Made by a program: the position numbers and the translations under genes. A stretch of DNA of 64,000 bases from Viola odorata (taxonomy: Eukaryota; Streptophyta; Magnoliopsida; Malpighiales; Violaceae). This document shows, piece after piece, positions 43,708 through 57,277 of this stretch. The notes below the pieces were generated by a model. That model saw only the letters and a program-made list of their open reading frames with translations, ran no database searches and was not told the origin of the DNA. The DNA is taken from the NCBI GenBank assembly GCA_963691705.1, contig OY829542.1, positions 27,204,579 through 27,268,578 on the forward strand, written 5' to 3'. The stretch's first letter is position 1, and each line of letters opens with the position of its first letter.

Positions 43708-44560
43708 GATGTGAGCCTGAGACCTGAGACTATAGTTATTTATTTTTAAGCCCCCCCCTAAAAAAAAATAAGTACACTTTGGGGTCCCTAATATTTTTTA
43801 TTTCATTTTAGTTAGTCATAAATCTTTCTTTTTTTTTTGTGATCAAAAACATTATACCTGTTAATTCATTTAAATCCCAATCGTTAAAAAAGTCTGACGT
43901 TTCGCGACCGGGCACACGGATTAAGAATCCACTATGCGTGGGTATGTGATGACCGCACTGCCCTTCAAATCCGCCACCAAATTCCAATCAATTCCAATTT
44001 CAATTAATTCTTAATTTCTCATCCTCCTCTGCAACCCTCTGCAACCCACCAAATCACCGCCACACATCAACACCAAATCCGCCACCACAACCGCTCCTCA
44101 CCACCACAGCCGGCCTCCCACCACCGCTGCACCACCATCGCTATCATCGTCATCATCCTCATCTCTCATTCTCCCGACATAAACACACCAATTTCACAAC
44201 ATATCCCTTACTACCCAAACACAAAATTCAACTTTTCAACCTGAAATTCTTAACTTTATTAAGGATTGAGAAAAAATAAATGAATTCAAAATAAAAATTC
44301 ATTGGATAGCCACCGTCTCCAGATCCCTTGTTGTCGCCACCGCCGCATCCACCACCGCTCCCACCTCCATAGCCTCCGTCAGATCTGTAGCCTCCGCCGG
44401 TGATTGGGTCGAGATCAGATCCGTTGGTGATTGGGTTGTTTTGTATTTGAGCAGTGGTGTGGCTGAAGTTGATTTTGGTGATTGGTTGTGATGGTGTTTT
44501 ATTGTGGTTGTCTAGGCAGAGGAAATCAATTTGGTTGTTAATTGCAATTAATTTGCAGAG
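43708..44560. other. Unassigned stretch with 'ccaccgc' low-complexity sequence
   Basis: The part at 44040-44420 is rich in 'ccacc' and 'ccgcc' on the plus strand. Related wording occurs at 58640-58800 inside the MULE-like element, so this may be a decayed relative. A motif 'ttcgcgacc' recurs at 43899 and 44805. No gene is supported. Confidence 0.35.
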
Positions 44561-44561
44561 G

Positions 44562-44636
44562 TTGCTGGAATTAATTGATTTTGCAAGGGAATTGCTGGAA
44601 TTAATTGATTTTGCAAGGGAATTGCTGGAATTAATT
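44562..44636 (+). repeat. 30-bp tandem repeat, 2.5 copies
   Basis: The unit begins 'ttgctggaattaattgattt' and is repeated exactly at 44562, 44592 and 44622 (partial). Confidence 0.9.
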
Positions 44637-44829
44637 TGAATTGGGTGTGGAGATTGTAGAGATTGAAGATGGTAGTTTTGGGGTGTGGTTGAGAGAGAGC
44701 GAGAGAGAGCGAGGGGTAAATAGTCAGAAACTGGGGAAAGATTTCTTGGAAACTGAAAACGTCAAGCATTGCCGACCACGGAAAACTGGCTAGAACGTCA
44801 GACATTCGCGACCGAAGGGAGTAATACAT

Positions 44830-46080
44830 AGAAACTCTATTAAATTTTATTTTTTATTATTATTTTCTCACAAAAATTCCCACGCTACCACGTCATGTCA
44901 AAAAATATTTTTTTAAAATTTAAAAATTTGAAAAAAATTAAAAAGGAATTCTAGAAAATAATTAAACATTTTTTTCCATGCTTACACCACGTGAACTCCA
45001 ACACTTAAGAAAGTTTTTTTTTTAATAAAACCAAAAAAAATATAATATATAAATACTAAATAAGATGACTAAGGAAAAGAACACAATATATTCCAATAGC
45101 ATAATATTTTTAAACCTTTTTTCCCTCATTTTTCTATTCTTTTCTCTAAAAAATCAAAATAAAATGAGTAATAACATAATAGACTTTAAAAGTTTTTGCG
45201 GACCAAGTGAAGAGAATTTTTTTATAGATAAAGCATAATTTATGTGAGACAAGGTTTAATAATAATAATTATTATTATTATTATTTTAAGGGATTAATAC
45301 TATTTTTAATGATTTTTTCTTGATTTCTTTTCAAAATTTCTATATTTTTTCCTATTTCTTGAATTCTTTATTTTCGTTCACTAAAAAAATTATACTATCA
45401 CTTTTAAAATGTTATTCCTTTTTTTCTAGAATTATCTTTTATTTTTTGAATAATTAGTTTTCTCTTAAGGTTTTCAATTTTCTTAAAAAATAATTTTGAA
45501 TAGTTAGTGTGATCCCCATTTTATCAGGGAAAAAAACAATAAAAATTTAAATTTAATGAAGTTTATCTCGTTAGTCTTTCTTTTAACAATTGAGACTTAA
45601 ATGAAATGAGAAATATAACATTTGAAACTAATAAAAATAAAAATAAAATAAAAAATAATAACTGACTAAAATGAAATCACAAGCAAAAGGAAAAGAAACC
45701 CAAGTGTAATTAATTAAAACCATTTATACTTCTATGTTTTGTTCTCACAATATAAATTAGCCCCGCGTCTAATTTGTAATTACATTATGAGTTGTAGAGG
45801 GTGTTGTCCGAGATTTGAGATGTTTGCTTGCGGTCGAAAATTCATTAACAAGGCTCCGATCATTGCACTAGAGAGCATTTTAAATGGTTTTGTCGTTGGC
45901 TTTGGTTACCAGATGCATGAGCTTTTGTAACCTGAACATCTACATAATACATTGTTACCGACGAAAGGTTTAGGTGTAGGTTTAGTTTGTGAGAATTTGT
46001 AGAAAATAAGCCATCACATAGCTTAATAATGTCTCCTGGCTTAATTGTGAGGATTTCATGATCTTCTATACATGCTTGTT
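44830..46080. other. AT-rich spacer without genes
   Basis: Homopolymer-rich sequence. The 63-codon ORF at 45739-45930 contains GC-balanced sequence but no domain that I recognise. It could be an exon remnant. Confidence 0.4.
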
Positions 46081-46088
46081 GGAAACAC

Positions 46089-46803
46089 TAGGGCTGTGCA
46101 AATACCGACCGTACCAAAATTACCGTAATATCGTACCGAAATTTACTCTGTTCGATCGGTATTTTTTTTAGATTTTTTACTGTTCGGTATACCGAATTAC
46201 CGATCGAACTTTGTTCGGTACGGTACGGTATTAAAATTTGCACAATTCGGTATACCGTAATTACCGTTTTATTACTTACAACCCAAGGCCCACTGCCCAC
46301 ACCCATTCTCTCAATTACATCTTCATTTCCACTCACGTCACAGCCCATGGCCTGCGGCCCAATTTCCACTCACTCACACCAGATTTCTGTAACTCTTTGT
46401 CATGTGTATTTGTTTGTAGCTAATACTATTTCATAACAATGTTGGGTTGCAGAATCTGTACCAACTTTTGGCACAATCATTTGGACCATTCCTTGTTTCT
46501 CTGTTTTTATGTTTATTTTATTTTGCACCACCACTACTGTATTTTGTAGCAATGTTGGGTTTCATTTTATTTTGCTGCACCAGTGCACCACTACTGTGTT
46601 TCTTTGATGTAATTTATATTTATTTTTACTTATTTTATGTTATTCGGTAATACCGTAATACCGTATCGAAATTATTTCGGTAATATGGTAACGGTATTGA
46701 TCAATAGAAACTATGGTACGGTATCGAATTTTTTAAGTTCGGTATACCGAATACCGAAATTTTTATACCGAAAAATTACGGTACCGACCGATGAACACCC
46801 CTA
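46089..46803. mobile_element. hAT-type MITE rich in 'ggtataccg', 715 bp
   Basis: The left end is 'tagggctgtgcaaat'; the right end, reverse-complemented, is 'taggggtgttcat'. The perfect 8-bp duplication 'ggaaacac' lies at 46081-46088 and 46804-46811. Subterminal 'taccgaa' and 'cggtataccg' motifs are mirrored. The ORFs at 46088-46369 and 46238-46423 fall within it and are not genes. Confidence 0.85.
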
Positions 46804-46811
46804 GGAAACAC

Positions 46812-47780
46812 CAACAATGTTTTCTTTCTAGGCTTTGTATGTGTGTTGTTTTTCTTTCTTTAACATATAGTTTTACTTCCATTTTCTCCGGACTTTGTTC
46901 GAAAAGAGATTAGTTATAAAATCTGATTGTGCACTAATTTTGATAAATATCTCTATTTATTTGTGTGTTTTTAGATAGAGATGTTACTGATTATGTGTCA
47001 TTTTTTTATCTTTATGCAAAATTGAGGATTCAAAGAAGATAGAGAAGAAAGTTGCTGAAAATACTAGTTTTGCTAATGAAGAGCTTATTCCTGACCTAGA
47101 AAGAATTCTCGAGTTCAAGGTCTTAGTCTAGACCTAGAAGAACGAAAGCAGTGGACAATCAAGAAAAGAGTCAAAATGCAGCATTTTGAGGAGGAGCAAG
47201 GAAGGCACTTTCTGGACTCTTTTCAAACTTCTAGATAAGATCAGAAGAGGATGAGAGAGATCTCCTGAGAGATTTAGATCAGAACAACTTCCAATTTTGA
47301 ATTTTATGAGATAATTAAGGGAGAAAAATATTATTTAAATCTCTCCCTTAATTCTCATAATGGGAAATCTCAGATTTCTGGGTTTTATTTATTATCAGTT
47401 ATGTTTTCAAAACTTACTCCCGTTGTCTTCTCCCATAGAAGATGAGATTTTTATGCAATTTCGTATTTTCTCTTTTATTGTTAATTATGTTTAATTCTAG
47501 CTAAATTTTCCTTTCCTAGTGTAGGTAATAAAGGTTTATGATTCAGTTTAATTGTGAGATCTAATTATTTTATATAGTTTCTGCATTTGTCTTCATCCAT
47601 TCATTGATTTAATGACAATATTATTCATGTTAGATTTAAGTTTGATCATCTTAATCTCTAATCTTAATAGTTACAGTAGTTCCTAAGGGTTGTAGATTAC
47701 AAAGCCCAAAGGATAAGCAAACAACTAGATAGATCTCAATTCAAGGCTCTTTGAGACTAGAGTGAATGCATGATTAGTGT
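46812..47780. other. Unassigned stretch
   Basis: Contains T-rich and mixed sequence, including a short Glu/Lys-codon-rich patch near 47030-47200, but no ORF long enough to support a gene. Confidence 0.4.
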
Positions 47781-48184
47781 ACCTTAGGCTGCATTTCACA
47801 ACGCAAAATTTCTGTTTTGCAAAATTTCCAGTTTTTGCAAAACAACAGAAAATTTTCAATTTTGTTTCACAGCTACAGTACGTTTTCTGTTTTGCAAAAT
47901 GCATTTTTTAGCCTTAGAAAACTCGAAATCATATTCACCTAACAACTATTTCTTATTTTTTTGAAAAACAAAAGCTACTACTTTTGTTAAATCAATTTTA
48001 TTTTAATTAAAAAATAATGCTAATATTTTTTTGAAAAAAAAATTAATAAACTAAACAGTAGCCCATTTTAAGTTTGTTAAAGATCAAATATAAATATGCT
48101 AAATATATTCATGTCTAAATTCAAAAGCACAAGCCATTTAGGGGGAAAAATTTTTGAAAAAATTTCAGAAAATTTTCCAAAATC

Positions 48185-48225
48185 TGTTTTCACAGCAACA
48201 TTTTGCAAATGGAAAATTTTCAGCA
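48185..48225. repeat. Direct repeat also present at 49932-49970
   Basis: 'tttcacagcaacattttgca' followed by 'aatggaaaattttcag' occurs at both sites, on either side of the Harbinger transposase remnant. It may be part of that element's subterminal sequence. Confidence 0.6.
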
Positions 48226-48334
48226 AATTTTTCAGTTTTGTAATTGTAAAACAGATTTTCAAAGTTAACACTACAAGTTTAGAAAATTTTGCAAACGCCA
48301 AATTTGAAGTTTTCAGAATTAACTACAAGTTTAG

Positions 48335-48540
48335 AAAAAATGTAAAAACCCAAAAAAATGTAAAAAATCCCAAAAAAATGAAAAAAATCCAAACAATTGT
48401 AAAAATCCCAAAAAAATGTAAAAATTCTCAAAAAATGTAAAAAACCCAAAAATAATGTAAACAATCCAGAAAAATTAATCTAAAAATCCAGAAAAAAAAT
48501 TTAAAAATTCCGAAAAAAATGTAAAAACTCCAAAAAAAAA
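48335..48540 (+). repeat. Degenerate tandem repeat, about 20-bp unit
   Basis: About ten units close to 'aatgtaaaaaatcccaaaaa'. ORFs at 48096-48464 come from this repeat. Confidence 0.8.
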
Positions 48541-48788
48541 ATATTCTTAAATTATTCGGACATGAAATTATTTGTTCAAAAAAATTGTATAAATCCAAAA
48601 GAAAATTAATTAATCAAAAAATTCCAAAAAATGTTAAAAGTCCACAATTGGAATTAAAAATTAAATATAAATATAATATTTTCGTTCATGAAAATAAAAT
48701 AAATATAAAATAGTCTTGAATTATTTGTTCATGACATGAATATTACAAATTTAAACATTCAAACGTACTTAATTTAACTTGTTACTTC

Positions 48789-49600
48789 TTCATATTCTAA
48801 CAATTATTATAATTAGCCCATAATTGATCCGCAATATCTTCTCTCACCACATTCATTAGTTGTTGTTGGGACATATCCACTTGAATACCTTCTTGCGTCA
48901 CAGTAGCTTCGTTCTCGTTTAAATTTTGTTGACCTTCTGTACCATGTTCTGCGAATAGTCGATCAGCTCTATCTTCCATTCGAATAAAATTGTGCAGTGT
49001 ACAACAAGTTAGAGGTATTTACCTTTGATGGCGAAGAGGATAATTTGGAATGGACTTTAAGATTTGAAATCTAGCATTCAGAACGACAAAAGTCCTTTCA
49101 ATCACATTTCTCAATGACGAATGTCGATAGTTAAATAATGCATATTTTCTTGTTATCCTTCCTCGTCCACGAAAATTATTTAAGTGATACCGTTCACCAC
49201 GATAAGGAGCTAAACATCTATGAATGTTTGGATAACCAGCATCAACTGCATAATAGTAGCCTGTCAAAGATAAATAACAATCAGACATTTGTAGTAAACC
49301 ATTAATGTAACAGCTAATAAATATCGTTATAAATTACAAAAATAATATTTTACCAGCTGCAGGTATAGGAAAACCATTATCTAGTCTTATCAATGCATCA
49401 AGAAAGATGCGTGAATCATTAGCTGTGCCTTCCCAACCAGTATACACAAAGGTAAACATCATATCATGCGAACACTCCGCCATAACATTTTGAGTAACAA
49501 GTGCTTTTCTACCCTGAAAAGTTTTTTATTTTTGGGCAAGACACCAAGCTGCGACATGAGTACCATCTATAGCACCTATGCATTTCTAAAACGGAAAAAA
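48789..49600 (-). pseudogene. PIF/Harbinger-type transposase, decayed
   Basis: Minus-strand fragments in order: 'CIGAIDGTHVAAWCLAQ' (about 49590-49540, first catalytic Asp), 'VYTGWEGTANDSRIF' (about 49450, second Asp), then 'AVDAGYPNIHRCLAPYRG' and 'RHSSLRNVIERTF' (49250-49080, catalytic Glu). An intron at 49354-49261 (GTAAAA to TTGACAG on the minus strand) joins the second and third blocks. DDE transposases of this family cut and paste elements with TTA or TAA targets. A stop falls after 'WCLAQK', the N-terminus is missing and a short acidic ORF at 48797-48979 may be a downstream remnant. It is inactive. Confidence 0.75.
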
Positions 49601-51105
49601 TTACACAGATAAGTTTAATATTCAAACATAAAGGTTGTGATTGGATTTAAACTTTGCAAAATATTTTATACTGAGGGTATCAATCTACATAAATTATGAG
49701 GGTAGACATGTCTAAAATAACATTATTAATTTTTTAGATTAACAATATGAATTTATTGAACTAGAGTAAAAAAAATCAATGTTTAACATTCATTACAATG
49801 TTAAACATTGAATTTTACTTGTATGATTTTAATTAGGAGTATTAGTTAGTTAAATATCAATTATGAAGTATTTTTAGCACAATTTGTATCAATTTACATA
49901 AATTTCAAGGATAGATATGTCTAAAATAACATTATTTCACAGCAACATTTTGCAAATGGAAAATTTTCAGTCAATAATGGTTTCTTATAGTGAATTTTCC
50001 GTGTCCTCATTTCTCTTCCATTTTGTAAGTTTTTGAAGTTTGGACTTGCGACATTAGTTAGCCATCAAGGTAGTTTTTGTCCCTTTCCCTCCCCTTTTTT
50101 TTTCCGATACTTATTTCAAATAGTAGATAGTCGTCCAAGATTAGGACATTATATTGTGAAATCATGTCCATTTGTGTATGAAAAGTCAAATTTATTTTAT
50201 ATTTTCATAATCAACATTAATTTTTAATTTCTTGGTAAATTAAATAAAAAATCATATATTTTATTAGTAAACTAATTTTAAAAATATAATATTATTAATT
50301 AAATTGAACCTGGTTCAACCTCAATTAAACCTCTAAACTTTTATCCTTTTATCTCCCCAGTTCAATCTCTTGTGCTAGGCATCCTTATCCATTTCTTCAA
50401 TCATCCTACACTCACCTCATGTTGCAAGTAAGTTGGTTTAATAATATAAAATGCTTCATTTTGTGATAAATCCACAAAAGAGATAGACAACTCGCTTAAA
50501 TTCAGCTGAAATTAAAAACTCATCATTAACCATATTATGCGGAATCAACAATTAAAACCTATAGTTATGGCTAGGATTAAGATCCAGAACCCACATCATC
50601 ACATCGAAAGCTATAATCTTAGAAATTCATTTTCATTGAACAATTAAAAAGTTTATAATCAAATGTGAAAGGAAAAACAAGGAGAAGAGTGAAATTCAAA
50701 GCTAACCAGAAAGAAGAAGAGAGAACTTACAATTGCTGTGAAGTTGGGCAACAGTGAGCGACGAGGGGATGTAATTAAAGGTGTGTCATTAATAACTGTT
50801 GAGAAAATGAAGAAGAATTAAGATATGTTGTTGAACAGATGAAGTGATTTTTTTGTTATTATTTATGTATCTTATAAAGTTCTTAGTACAATTATCGTTT
50901 ACAATTTACATTTGAATAGAAGATACAAATATGGAGTTATTTTTTGGAGATTTTTAATTAGTTAAAATATTTTTTTAGTGAATTAGATAAAAGATTAGAT
51001 TAGATATAATAAAAAGTGTAGGTGAAATTTATGTTAATTGTATGGGTCTTACAAAATTAATTATATTAATTCTTTTATAATGAATGTTACTATTTTTTTA
51101 CTCAT
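49601..51105. other. AT-rich spacer without genes
   Basis: I see no recognisable ORF, repeat end or regulatory feature except scattered homopolymers. Confidence 0.45.
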
Positions 51106-51108
51106 ATA

Positions 51109-51344
51109 CTCCCTCTGGACCATATTAATTGTCCACTTTTACTGTTCATGTACGCGTTCAAGGAGGCCAGATGACGCACTATTTGACCTCAAAAACTTTC
51201 GAATTTTTTCTCGAATGTAGGTTAAGGATTAACGTACGTTCGAAAAAAAGTACGGATTTTTTTTGAGTCAAATAGTGAGTCATTCGGTTTCTTCGAAATA
51301 CGTGCACGAACAGTAAAGTGACAGTTAATATGGAACGGAGGGAG
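51109..51344. mobile_element. Stowaway-type MITE
   Basis: Begins 'ctccctctggaccatatt' and ends 'aatatggaacggagggag', with TA on both sides (51107-51108, 51345-51346). The inner part also forms a hairpin and is related to the element at 57674-57934 ('aaggaggcc.gatgac.cact'). Confidence 0.85.
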
Positions 51345-51457
51345 TACCTTATTAGTAGTAAATAATATAATTAATTATAAATATATAGGTGTTCTCCGTT
51401 TGCTAATATTAATTAATTGTAACATTCACCGTTTTTCTCTATACGTATTTATATATA

Positions 51458-54400
51458 CTAGGTTATTTTGGCACGTGGCGTTGCACGTGTGAAATTTATT
51501 TTAAAATATTAAAATATAAAATTTATGTACAAAAGAGTATTTCACACAAATATATTTTTGGTATAATATAATTTTTTTAATAATGTTTCGGAAAATAGCA
51601 TTAACATAATTTTTTACTATGGTGCTTAAATATATTTGTATTGTTATTAATGTTCTAATGCAAGTGTCGACGAAAGAATCTTGTATTAATTCTGAAATAA
51701 TTAATTTTAAGCTCTTAGAATTAAAACAATTTTAACTCAATTAAGTAAATTACTTTTACAAATTAAAATTTAAATGTTTAAAATGATGTTTCATATTATT
51801 TTTATTTAAGTTCTCCAAATATTGTAAATAATTATGCAATTATTTAAAAACAACCACTAATAAATTTTTCTTTAAAGATTCAAACTCAATAAATAATACG
51901 TTATAAAAAGGATTTCATAGTTTTTTTTATTGAAAAATAGTTTATTGAGGTAAAATAATTTCTTGTTTATTTTACATATTTTTTATATAGATTTTTTATT
52001 TTTAACTAAAAATAATTATCACTTTCCACTTTGTTTTTTCTTTTCTTTTCTCTCTCATTTTTTTCTAGTTCTTATTCTAACAATGAAAACGCATGAAATA
52101 AAAAATAACAACAACAACAATAATAATAATTAAAAATAATAGTCTAAAAATAATTGTGATTATAATTTAATAAAAGGAAGAATTTTATTACTATATTTAT
52201 CCTTTATTTTTTTCTTCTTTTCGTAATAAGATCATATTTTGTTATCTTTTGAAAGAAAAAATATATTTTCTTAATCGGTTGGATTAGAATAATAATAGTA
52301 GTAATAGTTATTAGTCATGAAACTATTATTACTATTATAAATAAATAAACTATTCCAATTTTAAAATATATTTTATTACATTAGGATGATAATAATGTTA
52401 GGAGATTTATGTATCTCATTTAATCCATAACTTTTGGCTTTTTTTTTTGCTATAACTTATGGCTTAGAACATGATTTATTATTTAATTTTCTTAATTATA
52501 TCAACTTCATCAACATTCGTCACTTGCATTAAAAATCCATGAGTGAAATCTTATGTGTACTTTTACAGCAGTCTATTAGGTTACACAAATTTAATCTCAT
52601 CCATTTGTTATTAATTGAAAAACTAATTTAAGTTTAAGGTTTAAGGACTTTAAGTTTACGATAAATATTTATTTAATTATTTTAGGTATAATGATAACTT
52701 ATAAATTAGTAACTACCTATTAATCAATTTATTTTATTGTTGTTTTTTATATATGACTTAGGCATATTGAATTGCACATTTTTTTTGATAGACAGATGTG
52801 AGATTTAGACTTGTATCATTTAATTTTAATTTTTAATTTAAAGATTGAAAAGGTTACTCATTGTAACTCTATTTTATCTCAAAGTTAATTTAACTTTAAC
52901 GTTCTAACGACTTTAAGTTTATAATAAATATTTATTTAATATATTTTATGTACCTATCGGATGTTATCTTGATGACGTACATCATATGGTCTATCCATGA
53001 TATTATTTTTTTTTTGAATAAGCTGAAGATTTTATTCTTGCCTAAAAGATGTAGGCAATCAGAAGAGAAGAATAGAATGTACAGAAGATGGCTCCTCAAT
53101 AGAGGAAGTGACTAAGAAAACAACCAAAGAAGGAACCAATCATACTAGACTACTGAACTGCCCGACCCAACGATAATAACCATGAAGGGGACGACAACAT
53201 CATTCCTAAACTGTAAGGGAATGCATGATCAGAACTCTTTAACCATCTGTACCAAAATGAGTAGGCGGAATTGAAAACACATCTCGAGCAAACGGAATGT
53301 TGATGAAAAACTACCTGATTTCTCTGCAACCACAAGCTCCAAACCATAGCATAAAACAGTACCCTCCACTTCTCCTTTATGTGCATCCCTCCACTTGGTA
53401 GTAAGGTCTCCCATGAAACCCATAACTCTCCAATTGTCCGAGGAGGACACCAGGACACTCCCAACCATAGCATCACAGTATTCCAGCATGAGGAGGATGA
53501 TTGGCAGTGAAGCAAAATATGCTGGACTGATTCCCCTTGACTATGACACATAGAACAAACGTTGTCCTCCTCATTGAGCATGCCACGTTGTCCTCCATGA
53601 TATTATAATGATAACTAACAATATAACCAATTTTTTTTTATAAAAAATCTTATTACTTTACCTAGCACATATTTTAGGGTAAACTACATAATTTGTTTTA
53701 TATTTTCAAAAATCTTTCACTTGGGACACTATAGTTTTAAGACTTACATTAGAAACCCTATAATATCCTAAAACGTTTTAATATAACATTATAAGTGGTT
53801 AAAAAATAAAAAATAAATAGTAAAAAGTTGAAAAAAATTATAAATATTGGAGGAAAATGTATAACTATAACTATTTGATCATTAGATTTTAAAATATTAA
53901 TTTTCAGTATCTCTTTTAAATTATCTAACTTATTCCTTTTATATTGTTCAAACTCATTAATCAACTTTTGTCACTAAATTAATTTTAGGAAAGGTTATAA
54001 ATTCTTTTTTTATTTGTCACTTATAGTTGTTTTATGATTTTCTTAACTTTAAATATATTTTTTCTGAAAAAATAAACCATTTACTGCCTTCAAATTATAG
54101 TTAAATAATTAAAATAAAATAAATACTATTAACCCATGTAGAAAATATTTTATGTACAATATATAATATTTCTTTCATAAAAATAAAATTAATGTAAATT
54201 ATTTTGATAATATATGGATAATATTTTCAATACTTGTAAATAAAATTCTCAATTATTCTCAAAAATATTGTTCTTTATTTTACTATATAATTTATGTTAG
54301 AAAAAGTATAAATATTACCATTTATTTGTCACTTTTATCTAGTTTATGTTTCTTTAACACTTTTAAAATCAATCCCTTTACTAAATTAAAATAATAAAAT

Positions 54401-57277
54401 AAAATAAAAAATATGAACTTGAATAAAGAATATTATTTTTAAAATAATATAATAATACTTAAAATAATTTAGATTTAAAAATAGATTAAGATATATTTTT
54501 TACATTTAACAAATAATTTACATATAAAAATAGATTAACTTATATTTTACTCATTGTGACTGTTTTTCAATTCCATACTGTTAAGGATATTTCTGATATT
54601 GTAGCTCCGCCAGTACATTGCATAAATTGATCTCCCACAACCTCTTTGAATATAGTGAGGAACTTGTTGGTAATCAACCAAGGAAATATTTTTATCACCC
54701 ATGCCAATTACACAAAGAATGATAAATTTTAAAAATATATAAAAGTAAAAGTTCGCAAAAATAATTTCATAGGAAGATAGTTTCGGCATTTAACATATTT
54801 TGGTTCTTCAATAAATTATCTTTCTCTTTTGTATTTTAGCATTTCAATTATTAAATTATTTAAATATTTTTTTGTTAATTATAATTTAAAATTATAATGT
54901 GAATATTTCATAATATAAAATCACCTTCTTTCATTTTTCATACTATCGAAAAAATATTTAATATAAATTTAAAGTCTAAAGAATTAATTTAATATATACT
55001 CATTATTCATAACTTTAATAATAAGTCATTTAAAAAATATATATAGTTTATACAAATATAATTTATTTTTGCTAACTTTTTTAACTCACAACACTAACTA
55101 TATTTTTCTATGATAAATTAATTAATAATTTCAAATTCTTACTAAAAATTACGTATATAATAATTCTTTATTAATTAAATAAATGGTCATTTAATAATAA
55201 AAATAAAAGTGCATTACTTAATTGAAAAATTAATTTATAAGTTTGTTCACTTTCTAATTTACTATTATTAATGTTATTTTAAAATATTTTTATAAACTAC
55301 TCTCATGTGATTTTTTAAGAGACTAACGAATGTAGCAGACTCGATTTTCTTTCCACTTTTGCCATATAGAAAAGATATAGCTTTTTTTATTTTAAAGTTT
55401 GTGTTGTTGTTGTTGTTTAGCTTGAAATTGAAAACATTATCTAGTTTTTATATAAAAATCTCAAGAAAATACATTTACGTAATCATTAAACATATACTCA
55501 AAATATTTATTTTGTAACATTTTATTTATTTATTATATAATAATAATAAAAATTATTAACTTTATTGATTAAACATTTTAATATATTTTTAGGTAAACTA
55601 TATAGAGAAACCCTAAAGTTTACAAAATCTCCCACTTTGAACTCCATAGTCTTGAAATTTGCAATATAAACCTGCAATAAAGTTACAATTTTGGTCTTTC
55701 TAATAGTTTGAGAATTAAAAAATTATAAAAATATTATTAAGTTATTTAATTATTTTATCAATCACTAATTATTTTAATTTTTTAAAATATACTGATTAAT
55801 TTGTTAAGAGTGATGTTGATTCGAACCAATTAAAAATATAGGAAATTTACTATGACATTTATGATACAAATTCAGAACATTTAATTACAAATTAGATTAA
55901 TTCCTCTCTATTCTTCCTCTAATTTTTGCATAAATATGATCTTTTTTTTTTTTGAATTTTAGTCTCCTATTCTAACAAAGTCATTCATGTCATCAAATAA
56001 ACTAAAATTTGCTTTGTTGTCAATAACGTGAGCTTAAATTATTCTAAAATAAATTTAGTTTTATTAATAAATGACATTATTGAATATAGTGGTTGATTTG
56101 AGTTAATTAAAAATACGTGAACTTATTTGATATTAGTTGGAAATGCATAGGCAAGTGCAAAACGTTAATTATAAGGATTGATCGCTCCTTCTTCCAAATT
56201 CTTGCAAATAAGAACTTGGATATCCATGTACAACATTCAGAGTCGTAAGCAACGAAATAACTCGGGATCTTCTTTTCTAATTGGCTCACTTAAATTGCTA
56301 TTTACTTTTCATTTCTGTTTATGAGATTCGTTACTACCTATATCTTTAAAAAAAATTAACATACCATTGAAACATTATACAAAATAATCAGGACATAGAA
56401 TTGTTAAGTTTATATTCCCAATTTTGACTCAATTGAGTATCACATATATGGATTTCTCTAAAAAATTGCATATGTTTTGACCAGAGAAAAAAATCTTAAA
56501 ATCAATCCGGATATTCAAAATTAGTTTATAAAAATTAACTTGAACATGGATTTCCTCAAGGAGTTGTACATGCTTTGTTTTTAAAAAATAAATTGAATAA
56601 AATGTTGTATACGACTATATGTTAATTAGGTTAGGCTAGTTATGGAGAAAAATTAAAGATTAAGCAATATCAAATCTAATTACCACTAAGAAATATAATG
56701 GAGAAGTTGAATGTATATTGGTTTATGATCGAGGAATTACTTAATGTAAATAAAAAAATCAATTGATATTAATTATTAAACACAAACAATAAAATAAATT
56801 ATTAAAAAAAAACTGAAGATCAATCAGTAAAGGAAACCTCGCAAATATGGGTGGAATTTTCAATATACACCAGCCTACACTCAAGTGCCGCAGATGTTCA
56901 AATGAAAACAGAGATGATGGTAACTTGCACAGCCCCACGGAAGGATAAAAAAAATTCAGTTGATAAAATCTTTAATTAAACCAATAATTAATGAAGTGAA
57001 ATTGAAAATACATGGTATCTTTAGTGTAAAGCCGTTGGATTTTGATTAAAGTTGTTGGTCATTGAATGCAGGAGAATCTCTAAATAGATGCTTTGTAGTT
57101 TAGGATTTAATAGGTAGGTTAATTAATTAAATAAATGGTTGAATAATAGATTTATTCAATTTTAATAAATAGGTAATTTTAAAAATTAAAAGTTACACCC
57201 TTAATTTTTTTAATGAATTAAGGGTATAATAGTAATTTAAAGGAATAAACTCTTTCGTGCTTTTTATATAGTATAGA
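51458..57277 (-). mobile_element. Helitron-like element, 5.8 kb, AT-rich, non-autonomous
   Basis: On the minus strand the 5' end is 'tctatactatataaaaagc' and the 3' end is 'gtgccaaaataacctag'. A GC-rich hairpin built on 'cacgtgcaacgccacgtg' lies about 11 bp before the end. The flanks are A on the 5' side and T on the 3' side. TC start, CTAG end, 3' hairpin and insertion between A and T are the Helitron criteria. No Rep-helicase ORF is present. It contains a LINE fragment (53007-53593) and a few GC-balanced patches (54547-54710, 56130-56290, 56850-56960) that might be captured exons. A chance pairing of ends from two separate elements is possible. Confidence 0.55.
53007..53593 (-). mobile_element. 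5'-truncated LINE (L1-type) with poly(A) and 13-bp target duplication
   Basis: ORF 53150-53581 on the minus strand contains the zinc-binding C-terminal domain of plant LINE reverse transcriptases: 'CSMCHSQGESVQHILLHC' followed by 'LWLQRNQVVF'. A poly(A) of ten lies at the minus-strand 3' end (plus T-run 53006-53015). The 13 bp 'tccatgatattat' stand on both sides (52994-53006 and 53594-53606). The fragment is intact as an ORF but starts inside the protein, so it is a dead-on-arrival copy. Confidence 0.85.

Noticed and set aside
45739..45930. ORF of 63 codons with Cys-rich start
   Set aside because: Too short, no domain, no promoter or splice context; could be an exon relic but this cannot be supported.
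54547..54789. ORF of 80 codons in the Helitron-like element
   Set aside because: GC-balanced and perhaps exon-derived, but not recognised and not flanked by good splice sites.
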